A DNA stretch of 64,000 nt from Chrysomallon squamiferum (lineage: Eukaryota > Mollusca > Gastropoda > Neomphalida > Peltospiridae). Positions 36,235 to 49,800 of the stretch are shown in pieces. Location of the stretch: the NCBI GenBank assembly GCA_012295275.1, contig CM022670.1, positions 13,850,583 through 13,914,582 of the forward strand. Direction: 5' to 3'. The notes under the pieces were generated by a model, which worked only from the letters and a program-made list of their open reading frames with translations, did not search any database and was not told the DNA's origin. Position numbers and translations under genes: made by a program. Positions within the stretch are counted from its first letter, which is position 1. Each line of letters starts with the position of its first letter.

Positions 36235-39200
36235 ATTTTTTTTTTTTTTAAAGATTTTAAATTGTTTCTGTTCTTTGGATGCTTCTTTGTGAAAAAACAC
36301 TACACATGTGTCTGGAGTTGATTAGATAATATAGAATTGAACAGAAATATCAACAGTAAATGGTAATACATACATGACTAACTGCTCCACTCCAATTCCT
36401 ATCAGTCGACCCATGATAGCTCCCACTGCCATGCTGGGAATAAACAAACCTGAGGGCACCTAAAAACAAAAAATAAAAAAATTAAATTTAAAAAGTGATA
36501 CTGCCATGGCTTCAAGGTTAAAAAAAATATATAAAATTTAAAAATAAATTTAAAAAAAATGATATAAATAATGAAATAAGAAAAATTGATCTTGTTATAA
36601 AAAATAAAAAATAAAAAATGATACAAATAATTGAATAAGAAGAAAAATCAATCATATTACAAAAAACAAACAAAAAACGCAAACATTTATGTATAAATAA
36701 AAAAAAATAATAATAGAAAACTGTCACATGGACAAATTGGAGCTGCCACTAGCATATATGTTCATGTAAAAAGACACATTAACATTCATTATAAAGAACC
36801 AAAACTGGCACATGCAGAAACTGAAACTGATGTTGATGTACCTTCATGAGGAAGATTCAACATTGGTTAAAACATGAATCACAATAAATTTTCCTTTTCA
36901 AAAACAAAGTTAAAAAAAAAAAGAAACAAAAAAATAGAAAACCAACTGAAAACAAAAATGGATCATAATGTGCATGAAAAAAAGTCAAAATATGTTAATG
37001 GTTATTCTACAAATGACTTAAACTGGAAACCAAAATGGATGCTGACTTACCTTCATGCCAAAGGTCCAAATAGTGATGAGAGACTTGAAGATGAGAGCAA
37101 GAGCAAGTTTCCACAGAGATGTGTACACGCCTTTACCTGCAAACGCACTCAGCTCAAACGGGTCATCTTTGGTTAAGTTTCGATGATAATCACTGAAGAC
37201 AAATATATATAAATACATTATAAATAATAAATAAATAAATCTAATTACGACTGAAGACAAGATAAATAAATTATTTAAAATAAATGTAATAATAAGAAGA
37301 TTGAATAAATAATAAAACTGTAAATAAATAAACATGTTGATATAGCTATGACTATAAATAAATACGTTATGGAATGTAATTGCAAAAAAATAAATAAAAT
37401 GGACAAACAAACGAAATAATAACATTAGTTTACACAAGAAATTACAAAGACATCTTATAAACACTGATGATACAAAAATACAAAAAATGAAGTTGGAAAT
37501 GTAAATGGGAATGCTAACCAAATTAGCAATATACTAAGTAAATAAGAGGGGTTTGGAGTGTTTTTCATTTTTTTTTTCAAAGATGTTGAAAGTAGGTAAA
37601 TTAACTGCTTTGATTTTAAATGAAATAAAACTCACCACAACTCCATGTTGTCTCCTGGACCACATCTACTGACCAGCAGCTTGATAAGTTCACTCGTGTT
37701 CATTCTGAAACAACCAATCAGAGAGCTCAGTTTATAAAGTCAGCATAGCAACAGCCAATCAAATATCTCAATTCATTTGTATTGTGTTTTTATTGTGTGA
37801 AATAAACCAATCATAACACTGGGACAGTGGAAGTGAAACAAGTGAATTTTCAGTGACAGCAGGATAGTAATACACAATTGTTTGTTATTCTTACTGATCA
37901 GAAGGAATGGTTTATATGAATATTCTGCAGACACAAAGAAAATAACATAACCAATGATACACTACACATGGAGTAATGGCTGGAGTGGGAAATAGTCTGA
38001 TGATTTCATAAAGGAAATTTGATTCAGTAATGCTTTGTTCCTGATATATTATCAGTCAGCATTTGAAAAATACACAGAAATCTTCTGAATATCAGAAAAC
38101 TCTTTGCCTTGCGAGAGTATCACAGATAGCTAAAAAAAAGAGTCCTTTTTGCTGATTTCATAATCAAGCAATTACAGGACATGTAAAATCTGAAAATATA
38201 AAATTAAAATGAGAAGTATTTACCTTGTGTAGGAATTTGGATAACTGAGCAAAGCAGTTATGAAAGTGACAATCAAAACCTGAAACAAACCCAAAATAAT
38301 TTTAAAAAAAGATCTATATAAAACTGAAAAAATATAGGCATTTTTTTTTTTTAAATTTAAATTCTAAACACATTCCTTTTCTACTTTTTATATTTTTTAA
38401 AATTGAAATTGATATTACTGACCTATTTATTTTACTGAAGATACTATAGTAATAAATAACAATTTAACGATTTTTTGATTACAAAGGCAATGCGCACAGT
38501 ATGCATGATTGGCCTTTTGGGCAGACATGTATGCTAATAACACTGTTTTTTTTTTTTTTTTTTTTTTAATGACAACCCCCACAAACCATATGGCACTTTA
38601 GGCATATGGAAATTAAAATCATGTGGTATTTGAGGTTAAAATTATCTCTAAAGACTTTACATTACCTCAATAATTGGGTACCTTCCTAAGGATGATGTTT
38701 TTCTGTATCGACACCATAAGATGTTGAATTTGATGAAAAAACTACCATAAAGTCCCTGAAATAAAAAATATATAATGCATAAACCTTCAAATGGGAATAC
38801 TTAATTATACACACAAAGCAAAGATATAACAAGTTGTTCCAAAAGGATAATCAGGCACTCTGAGGTAACAAATAAAAAGTACTTAAAATAAAATAATAAA
38901 GTCCTCGCAAAGAATAATCTGAAGGGTTTAAGGATTAAAATTTCCAGTCACATTTACATAGAGCTCACTTATTATAAAAACAAATTAGTATAGTAAATAA
39001 TAACAGCTGCAACAGAATAATAACAATAACAATAATAATAATAATAATAACAACAACAACAGTAATAATAACAATAATAATAATCATAAACATTAATAGT
39101 AAGTAACATACCCCAAGAGCTCCTATGATAATGAACGGGATTAACTCCTGAATGTACCAAGGGTTGTAGTAGTCAATGTAAAACATGACGAGGTGATCGT

Positions 39201-41164
39201 TTCCGAATGGGTTGATTGACCGCAACACAAAGGCTGCCACCAGGGCACAGAAAAAGGAACGCCAAAGAGTTTTCAGTGGAAAATAATAGCTGACCTAAAC
39301 ATTTGAAAATAAAAATTAAGTACATTAAAAAAAATATATAATAATAATAATAATATAAATATGTAAAAAATATGTTAATAAAATTAAGTATATAAATAAA
39401 AACTGATAAAGTAGTAAATAACACTATACTTTGTGTGTGTGTATGTGCATTTGAGAGAGAGAGAAAGAGTGAGTGAAAGAGAGAGAGAAAGAGAGAGTGA
39501 AAGAGAGAGAGAGAGAAAGAGAGTGAAAGAGAGAGAGAGAGAGAGAGAGAGATACATTCAAGCAGACTGATAGAAAGTCAGTGTAAGTCAGTTTGTATTT
39601 GATACTGTCCTGATAAGGAAAAAACATCAAGGTCTATAATAAATGGACATATATTAATCAGACTGAGTAACTGTTATCCACCCAACTAACTCCAAGTTTA
39701 ATACTTACCTCCTCCAAACTGAAGAGCACACCTCCTACAGGAGCTCCAAAAGCAACACTGACTCCAGCTGCAGATGCTGCTGACAGAATCTAAATAGAAA
39801 TATTTAACATTACAGTGAAATTATATTTTAACATTTTACTCTGTTATTGACTATTGTTGTGTAGGCACTCCAAAATAACAATGGAAAAGATAAAAAGCAC
39901 ATTCTGTGAATAAAAACATTTGCTTTGCCACTTAATACAAATATAAATTAAATGGACATAACGTAAGAATAAAAAGAGTTTACAAAATTACAGAAATAAT
40001 AATAATAATTTGATGTTACAGAAATATGAATTTAATTCCTAACAGAAAGTAGTTTTAAACTTTTAAATGTGAAAGTAATAAAAGAAAAACATAAGACAAA
40101 GAAAAAAAAAAGAAGAAAAAAGAACAGATATACAATGAAGAAGAAAGATGGGATAAGAGAAATACAAAAAGAAAGAAAGAAAGAAGTAATAAATTAACAA
40201 TGGAAAGGAAGAAGAATAGGAAAGAAAGTGAAAAAATTAAACTGTATATTGCTGTTTAATTATAATGCGACAGAACAAATCTCTCTTTGTTTCACACACC
40301 TCTCTTTTCTTGGCCTCATTACGTCCATACTTTGGAAACAGGTAGGAGAAGATGTTACCACAGCAACAGGCAACATGGACAAAGGGTCCTTCTTTACCAA
40401 GACTCAGTCCTGCTGATACTGCCAGCATCATACCAACAGACTTGACAAGCAGCGTCCACTTCCCCAGGTAACCTCGAATGATGAATCCACTCAGAATTGT
40501 TTTAATCTTTGGAAAGAAAAAAAAAAAAAAAGAAACAAAAAATTAAATTAAATTTTAAAATATAGCTGTGGTCAGTTTAATCACACTTCTAATATATGCT
40601 ATGTAATTTTCTGTTGTTTTTTTGTTTTGTTTTTTTTATGTTTTTTTTTATGGTTTTTTACTTGCAATTAGTAATAAATAAATAATTTGAAATAAAAATA
40701 ACAATAAATTTGAATAATAAAAGTCAGAAGTTTAAAAATATATAAACTACTAATTTAATAAATGTTTTTATGCATGCTAAAACAAATAAATATAACATTA
40801 AAAAAGAAAAAAAAAGATTATTATTATTTCTGCACAATTAATTACTTACTTCAGGGATACCAGATCCACAGGCGTATGGAGCAAACACTCTGACAAACAT
40901 GGCTGCCAGTGCACCAAAGAGAAGAGCCCACAAGATAAAGAGAAGGTAACTGATAATGTAAGAACCTGGGCCTGCCAGGTTGAACAGTCTCGACCATGTG
41001 TACCACTGAAATAAACAAAGAAATAAATAATCAAAGAAAGACAGAAAGAAAGAAATTTTTTAAATGAAATTGATGATAAAATAACAGTTCTGGTAGTTTC
41101 ACAGGGCAACAATAACAACAACAACAACAAAAACTAAAAAAAAAAAAAAAATAAAAAATAATAA

Positions 41165-41197
<33 letters not shown>

Positions 41198-41780
41198 CAA
41201 TAAAAAAAAAAAAAAAAAAAATAAATGAAAAGAAAAAAAAGTACAATTTTGAAGATCTATAACTGTTAATATCATCAGCAATTAATCTCATGTTTTCTAT
41301 ACTCCTTAAAATTAGTGTGAATATTATACAACAACAATAAACAAAACAGAACTGTTTCAATACTCAATTTAATGTTTTGTTATTATGAGTCAGTGGAGAG
41401 TATGTTTATTATAATGCAAAACGACAAACATCTGATTAATGACACCAGACCACACACCACTTACTTAGCTCTCTGTTAGTAACTTTATCATCATTAATGA
41501 AGACTGTCTACTGGGTTAAGAAATAAATCCACACTTGATATTTAGCAGATCCATTTCTAATGATAAACAGTAATTTCCACACATATCCATCAAGGGACAA
41601 TGAAATTCCTTAAGGCAATTTCATATTAAGAGAAAATAATTGCTGCTTTCACCAAGAATAATGTTTTGGAAGTAAGTAATATTCAAATTTTTAATGAAAG
41701 AAAGTCTCTGATACTCATAATTACAAATAAAAGTTTATATATAAAAGATAACCCACTGCATCCACCAAAGTTATATAATA

Positions 41781-41811
<31 letters not shown>

Positions 41812-42630
41812 GCATACTATATTTTAAAAAAAACACTGTATCACAAAGATCACATGATATTCAAAACAATTCACTGTTTCCACCAAGATCATATAATATT
41901 TAAAATAACCTACTGCATCCACAAATGTCCTATATTAAAAAAAAAAAAAACTCACTGTATCCACTAGGTTCCTATGGTATTCAAAACTACCCACTGCATC
42001 CTCCAAGGTCCTATAATACTCAGGATAACTCACTGAATCCATTAACATCCTATGATATTTAAAATAACCCATTGCATCCATCAAGGTCCAGTGATATTCA
42101 TAATAGTTCAGTACATCCACCAAGGTCCTGTATTTAAAAAAACTTGACTGCATCCACCAGATTGCTATGATATTCAAAATAACCCAGTGCATCCTCCAGT
42201 CTTATAATTCTCAAAATAAGCTACGGCATCAACCAAGGTCTTATATTTTTAAAAAACCACTGCCTCCACCATGCTCCTATGATATCAAAAATTGCCCAAT
42301 GCTTCCTCCAAATTTCTATGATATTTAAAATGACCGTCTGTTTCCAAAATGTCCTGTATTTAAATTAAGCAACTTCAAAAAAGCAATTTTCCAACAGAAG
42401 TAAAGTCAAATTAAAGATATTTTACAAATCATAATAAAGCAAAGGGTAAGTTTATCAGCTAAGGAAAAATGATTCCTTATATCACATGTAATTAATAACA
42501 CAAGCTATAAATCTATCCTACAGGCACTATTTTCTGTATTTCATATTAAAAAAGTTAAGCCTCATTTTTAAAGGAAAACATTTGATTTTCCTATCATAAA
42601 AGTTAACTTTACAGGTATTTAGGGTATAGA

Positions 42631-42672
<42 letters not shown>

Positions 42673-43784
42673 GTCTGTTTTTAAGGAATATATTTAATAT
42701 CTGCATCGAACATTTTATATCTGAAGCAAGGTACTGAACTGTGATATTATTTTCCAAGTATTTATTAAAAGAGATAAGTGTATGTATTAATAAATAAATA
42801 AATAAATGTGTGTGGGTGTGTGTGTATGTATGTATGTATAAATAAGAATTCTATGAACTTTAAAACTATAAAACTATTCTACAAAGCAGTTTCATCAAAC
42901 CAGCTTATAAATTTCATCTATTAAACATGTTAACAGATGTTTATTTAAAAATGTATTCATTTGTTTTACAAAACTGCTTCTTAGGAAATCATCTATACTA
43001 CTTTTTAATACTCTCTATTTTATTCCACACAGTTGTTACAATTATTTTTCATTTTCTGTCAGTTTTATTTTAGATTGACATGTTTGCACTCTAGTGACAT
43101 TCATACTTATTATTTAGAAAAAAATAAAAATAAAAAATTTGATTGATTTATCTAGACTCAGCTGTGAATGTGATTACAGATGACTCAATAATATATATTA
43201 ACTCAACAAAAACAATAATTTTAATAACAGTAATACTTTTTTTCTATTTAATCTGATCTAATATGTTGAACCTTGAGGTAATGATGGAAGCTGAAATTTA
43301 ATCATTACAGGATAAAATAAATGCAGAAAATCAATCCTCTTTTATTAAAAATGACCTTAAAGAAATGAAGGAAGGAAATAACCTTTTAGCAAAATACCAA
43401 GTATTCTCTGCCGGGATTTTCAGTAGAATGTCAAATAAAAACATCTAGATATAAAGTCATCCATCTATTCACCTACCTAGTTGCCTACCTACCTGCCTGC
43501 CTACCTATTTATCTATCTATCTTTAATTTCTGTTACAGTCTGATATCATAATCAATTATTTAATTAATGTTATTTTTATTTATATACCTGTTTGTATTGT
43601 TAACCATCTAATTGCCTATCAATCTATCAGAGAGAGAGAGAGAGAGAGAAAGTGAAATAACTGTATCTGTTTATCATGTATTACATAAAAATCATATACA
43701 TATCTAAAAACCACTCTTTACAATCATAGTAAGCTTTATCATCATGAACAATTATATAATCATAGGTCTTTTAACATTTTTTGG

Positions 43785-43816
<32 letters not shown>

Positions 43817-46800
43817 ACACACACACACTTTCTTGCAGAAATGAAAAAAGGAAGCAGGTGAGACAGTGTGTGACTGACCTATACGTCATCATTTAATTGA
43901 TATTGATAGGAGAACTTGCACGGAAGTGAATGCGCTGCCTGCATAAAATGAAGCTTTAACTTTCCATTCCAGCTGATAAAACCTTCTATATGGTAATCAA
44001 TAGAGAAAATAAATTTCCTTCATAACACTCAGCCAGTGTGATGAAAACCACTTTTATTGCAAAAAGCAATTTGGGAAGAGGATCTCGTTTGCAACAGTTT
44101 ATGTAACACTCGCATCGTTTTAAAATCAGTTTAGAAACTGATTCGTTTTATACAGTTTGATGGTTAGTCGAGCTTTATTATTATTATACTGTTATTTGCA
44201 TTAACCCATCTGATGTTTTGATGATACTATAGTGTGACTATGCATACATGCATGTTTGTGTATGTGTGTGAAAGAGAAACTAACATATTATTATTTATTT
44301 TTTTATGTATGAAATGCAATATAGTACTTCAAGTTACACTAAATCATTCTCTCTCTTTCCCACCTTCCATCTCTTTCTCTCTGAAGTACATTCACATGCA
44401 CACACATGCCTGCAACTAAACAAACACAAACACACCCTAAAAACATCCTACTTCAGTGAGATTTGAAGAATGTTACTTTCACATTCATTTATATTCTTTT
44501 CTCTAGACTTATCTTATTAATTTAACATACAATCATAAAGTAATAATAAAGTTTCAAATAATTAAAATCACCAAAATCATACCAAAACATTTTTAACAAG
44601 TAATGACAACAAATAGTAGCATCCTGCATTTAAACACAAGTTACTTTAGTATTTTTCCAAGAGGTGTTATTCTTGGTGAAATTAAAACATCTTTCTGTGA
44701 TGTTGATAACAGTGACTTGGCATGATTTCAAATCTGGTTACCATTTTGTATTTTCAACATTAAGGTTATCTTCTATGTCCTTTGGTAATTTAGGACTAAC
44801 TGCACCATTGTTGTCTTTGTGAATTCTCAACACTGGTTACCAGTCAATTGTTTCCTTTATTAAAAGTAATTATTTTATGTGTTCTCAGCTCCACAGCCAT
44901 TAACATCACTGGCCCACTTAGTTTATTTCCAATGACAGCTGTATCATACACAGCCTACACATTACTTACCTTTTTGAAATTTATAGTCTGGTTACCTTTT
45001 CCAAATATACTATAACAATCATGCATAATTTTGTCAGATGTCTAGTTTGTTTTTAATTTTAACTTTCATTTTTTTTTTTTTTTTTTACTCAGACTGACAG
45101 TCTTGTTCTTCATACCTGACACATATCCATTTTGATTTTGGCTTATTTATTAACAAACTGTCGCACCTGATCACAACCTCCCTCGTCATCAAATGTTGTG
45201 TCATTGCCTGTCCAGCAGCACTGCTCCTTGTTCAGCCAGAATGCCTCCGTGCAGATTCCTCCCTTCAGGTCTGACATCCATGTTGTTCCTATGTCTATCA
45301 CACCCGCACACGCCCCTGTAATAAAAAAAAAACCTCACCAATACTGTAATATTTAGTTAATATCAACATTATTTCATGTAACCACACAATCAATAAATAA
45401 TGTGATGCTGCAACAATTTAATTAGTCTTCATGTCATTTCCATAAACATGTGACTGTGTAAACTATACAATAAGTATAATATTGCCACAATTCAGTTAAT
45501 TACCATCTCCATTCAGTTTCATTACTACTAACATATGAATGTGTAAAAAAAAAAAAATAATAATAATAATAACAATATCGCTGGTCTTCACATCATTTTG
45601 ATATCTATCACATCGACAAACAAATATTTATCATGAAATAACAATATTATAACTGTTTAGTTATCTCCATTATGAAAATTTCAATCAGGATCCCCGTAAT
45701 GTTATTCTAGTGCTCTACCAACTGGGTATGAAGAGAAAATTTCCCAATCTACTGTGAGCTTTAGGACATTTTTAACATGATTTCATCAGGGAATTATTTG
45801 TTCACACTTTTGAGGGCACAATCTCTGATTTCAGCTGAGATTTTCTGTCCCAGATAAACATTAATTACTGGTAGAGAGAGTATTTTATGTTTAAAATAAT
45901 TAATATAAAAATAGGAGTAAAGAAAATGTGTTGTGTAAAATAAGCTGTCAGTAAAAGTTAGTGAGGTAAGAGATGTTAATTATTATCTGAATTGGAGGGA
46001 ATATATTGTTTATTATTTAGTTATTTAATTAATTATTTATTTTATTTCTTATATATTATATGTTATCATTATCCTTAACTTAAATTTTGTTTTTTTTTAA
46101 TTACATTGTTAATGTTTGGATATGTGTTCTGTTGTGAGTATGCTGCTTTATTGAGTATTATTAGGAAATGTATAGCTATTTTCTAGACTGTTAAAAAAAA
46201 AAAAATAATAAAAAAAAATAAATAAATAAAAATAAATAATAAAAACATTTTACCAATTTTGCTTTTCTTTCAGTCTAAACTAGAACCGAAATATAAATTT
46301 GTCATACGCTAATAATCCTTTACTAATTTAAAAAATCCAACATAAAATAAATAAATAATAATTTTAAAAAAATTATTTACCTGTTGCTGCTCCTACCAAA
46401 AGGACACACACCCAACCTGACCAGGCATCATGGGCACTTTTCACTCTTTCCCAAAATCCTTCATGTTTTTTCTTGATGATGTGACGATGTCGCATGCGAT
46501 CTCGTGCAATATCTCGCAACCAATCAATGGTGTGGAAATCATCATACTGACCTATACCTGGAGGCAGGTCATCAAGTGTGTCCATCAAATTTGTGGAACC
46601 TGAAAAATATAAATATGTATAATTAATAATTTTAGTAAAAACAAATTTAACATGGATTTCATATAGCTGAAAGGAAAAAGAGAAATATGAAAACAAATTT
46701 TTGCATGCTTAAGCGTCATGAATCTTTAAAAATGTTCAGGTTTAAAGTAAAGATATGAAGTAATGATATAAAGGAATAATGTGAAGATGTAATTTAAATA

Positions 46801-49800
46801 TATTCTATATGCTTTAATTCATCTGAAAAAAACAAAATAAGAACAAAATTATAAAAAAATAAAAATAATAATAAAAAGTTGGGTTTTTTTGGTAGTTGTA
46901 ACATCATCACATGTAAAACAGATTAGTTTTTTCTAAAGTTTCTTCTAAAATCAGAAATATGAAGCTATCTATCCACCAAGTACATAGGGACATCACGATT
47001 CTAATTAAAAAGGACAGGATTCATATTTCCTGGTGATTTGAAAAAGTAACTGAAATACATTTACATTTGTTTCAGAATTAGACATTTGATTTCCCAAAGT
47101 ATAAGAAATAATAATAGAGTTAACCTTAAAATACTGTTCGTTCAAATCTCAGTGTGCTAATTTTTCTCATTTAAACCAGATGTGTGATACCTTGATATAC
47201 ACACACACACACACATACTTACATACACACATACAAAGATCAATGTTATGATGCAGTTTACAACTAATAAGTAATTATTTATTCTTGCTTGTTTCATTTT
47301 CTTTACTTCTTCTGTCTGCAATCTCAAAATATTTTTTTCTTTCTTTCATTCTATTTTTCCTTTCTTAATTCTTTTAATAGGCTTTAAATTAATTTTTGTA
47401 CTTATTTTTTATTTGGGAAATAAAGAAATTTTAAACCGAAAAAACATAATTTGTCCATTATCAATTTCATTTTGTGGATAATCATGATCATTTGTTTCTG
47501 TATTTCATAACAAAGCTTTTGTTTTTTCTTTATAAACTAAGACTTTTACTTCAAATAACATTCTGAAATATCAAGATATTATATCATATAATTAATTCTT
47601 TAAAATAAAAAATCAATGAAACTGAATAATATCACATATTATATCATTTCCAAAAATTTAAAAAAAATTTAAAAATTAAAAAATAATATATTGAAGTAAT
47701 AATAATATTAAAAACTAATAAATAAAATAATATAAAATTATTTAAAAAAACCTTTTTTTCTTTTATGACATCAGGCCATGGTGTGTATCATTTACATAAG
47801 AAAGAACAACATAAAACTGCTCATATAAAAGGAGTCAAGTATGAAATATTGATTTTTGAACTACTTTAAATATGTCTCATAAATTAAACTATATAATACA
47901 GAGGCCATTATGCAAACTATTGGAAGTTTACTTTGGAGGTTATTATTATTATTTTTTCAATTTATTTTTATATTCCATTTTGAGACTATATAATTATTTA
48001 CTTTAATATTGCCTGCATGAAAAGGATGTGCATCTCTGTGTTTGTGAGCGTGTATGTTGTATTTGTACATGTACATGCTTAAGTATGTTGAAGAGAGAAA
48101 TAAGGTCAAAGAAAGAGCGAGAAAGACTGACAGAAAGAGAAAGAAAGAAGACAGTTGACACAAACAGAAATTATATAGAGAGAATGAGTGGTATTTATTA
48201 CTCTTGTTTCAGTAACTGTTTGAAAACATTAACAAGCAGTTGGTATGTTTAAAAGAAGTAAGTCTTTAAAACACAAATTGTTCGTTAATTCTAAGTATAA
48301 TCTTTGATTAAAAAGATAATAAATTATACTCTATCACATTAACATGTATTTTGAAAAAAAAAATTATTAAAAAAATATTTTCTTTTAAATAAAAATAATT
48401 AAAATTCTGGATACCTCACATATTCCAAGTCAGAGAAAAATATTAAAATTAAAGAAAAAAACCCCATAAAAATTACAACAACAAACAAACATACAACATG
48501 GTTTTCATTATAAGGAGTAATGTTATTTGTTTCTCTATCTACTACTTCACTTATAACATATTACTAACGTTAAATTAACTTTTCAACATTTACAATAACT
48601 GTTGTTACAAAGTAAAATATTCATGCTGTTAATACTAACATGCCTGCATGTAAAGGGTGTTAATACTAAATGCAAAATTCCATCTCAAATGAAGTCTTAT
48701 TTCAATGAATAACAAATTATCATCATTAAAACACAATTTCTATTAATTATCAATATCCTGACTGTTCTACTATAGTGCCAGTATATGCACAATCCTTTTC
48801 AACACAACTTTTATTATTGTTATTTTTTTTTGTACTTTGATACTTAACATCTTAACAAAAATTTACTCTACAGTTTTTATGACTGACGATAACTATCATT
48901 ACCATATTCTATTACTACACCATCTGTATAGGATAATTTCATTTTTGAATATGAACAAGTGTGTTGACAGCCCTAGGCAAAAGTAATTTTAATTTTTATA
49001 AGTATTATGTTTATCCAGGGCTGCCAAATGGTGACAAGTTTAAGGGAACTGCATATGGGACCAAGAACCGATGATCCCCACAACATTGTTAATGGATCTG
49101 GAAAATATCTTTTAGCAATATTTTATCTCCCATATCAGTTTTGTTATGTTTTAAAGAACCAATTTCATATACTAATATAATAAAAACTAAAACTTAGATC
49201 ATATAAAATAACTGTCAACATTATAGAATTCCTTGTAATTCGTATTTCACATCAACCCTAAATATCTTACCAGTTTTTAATGTACCACCATCATTTTCCT
49301 CATCCTCATTATCACTAAATTTAATTCCAAAACTGGCATTTGAAGAACGTGCCTGACTGTTACGATTGAAGTCAGTGTGTCTGTCTGATCTTCTTCCCCA
49401 TGTGGATGTTTCTTCAAATTCTTCTTTACTGGCACGGATGTTTGGAAGAACTTTGAAATAATCATCATCGTGAACAGGCTCGGCCATGTTTCAAAATGTA
49501 TGTGACATGATACCCATGTTAAACTGTTATTCCTTTTGTTTATATTGTTTTACATATGTCCAGTTTCTTTTAGGAATATTGTTTTTTGCTAGCTCTTTTT
49601 TTTTCCATTTCGTTTACACAGTGATGTTTTTAAATTGATGAACTTTTTCTTTTATTATATGAATAATAATAATACTGATAGTGATAATAATAATAATCTT
49701 ACTGCTGATTATTTAAAAAAAGAACTATTGTTATTATCACTGCTACATTTCTGCTTCAGAAATTAATTTATTAAATCTTTTTATTTAAATTAACTGATTG

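Larger units (their letters stand above)
41006..45166 (-). other. ClC intron 3
   Basis: 4.2 kb. Holds A/AAT-rich DNA near 41110-41240, the 39-bp minisatellite (41755-42365), TA repeat (42634-42668), GA repeat (about 43628-43650) and CA repeat (43785-43828). No additional exon found. Confidence 0.65.

Noticed and set aside
37018-37521. 167-codon minus-strand ORF
   Set aside because: Its middle part is ClC exon 11 (37051-37192); the upstream part is intron read-through of AT-rich sequence and the downstream end passes the GTAAGT donor.
41031-41360. Phe/Tyr/Ile-rich minus-strand ORFs
   Set aside because: Encoded by A-run and AAT microsatellite sequence in ClC intron 3.
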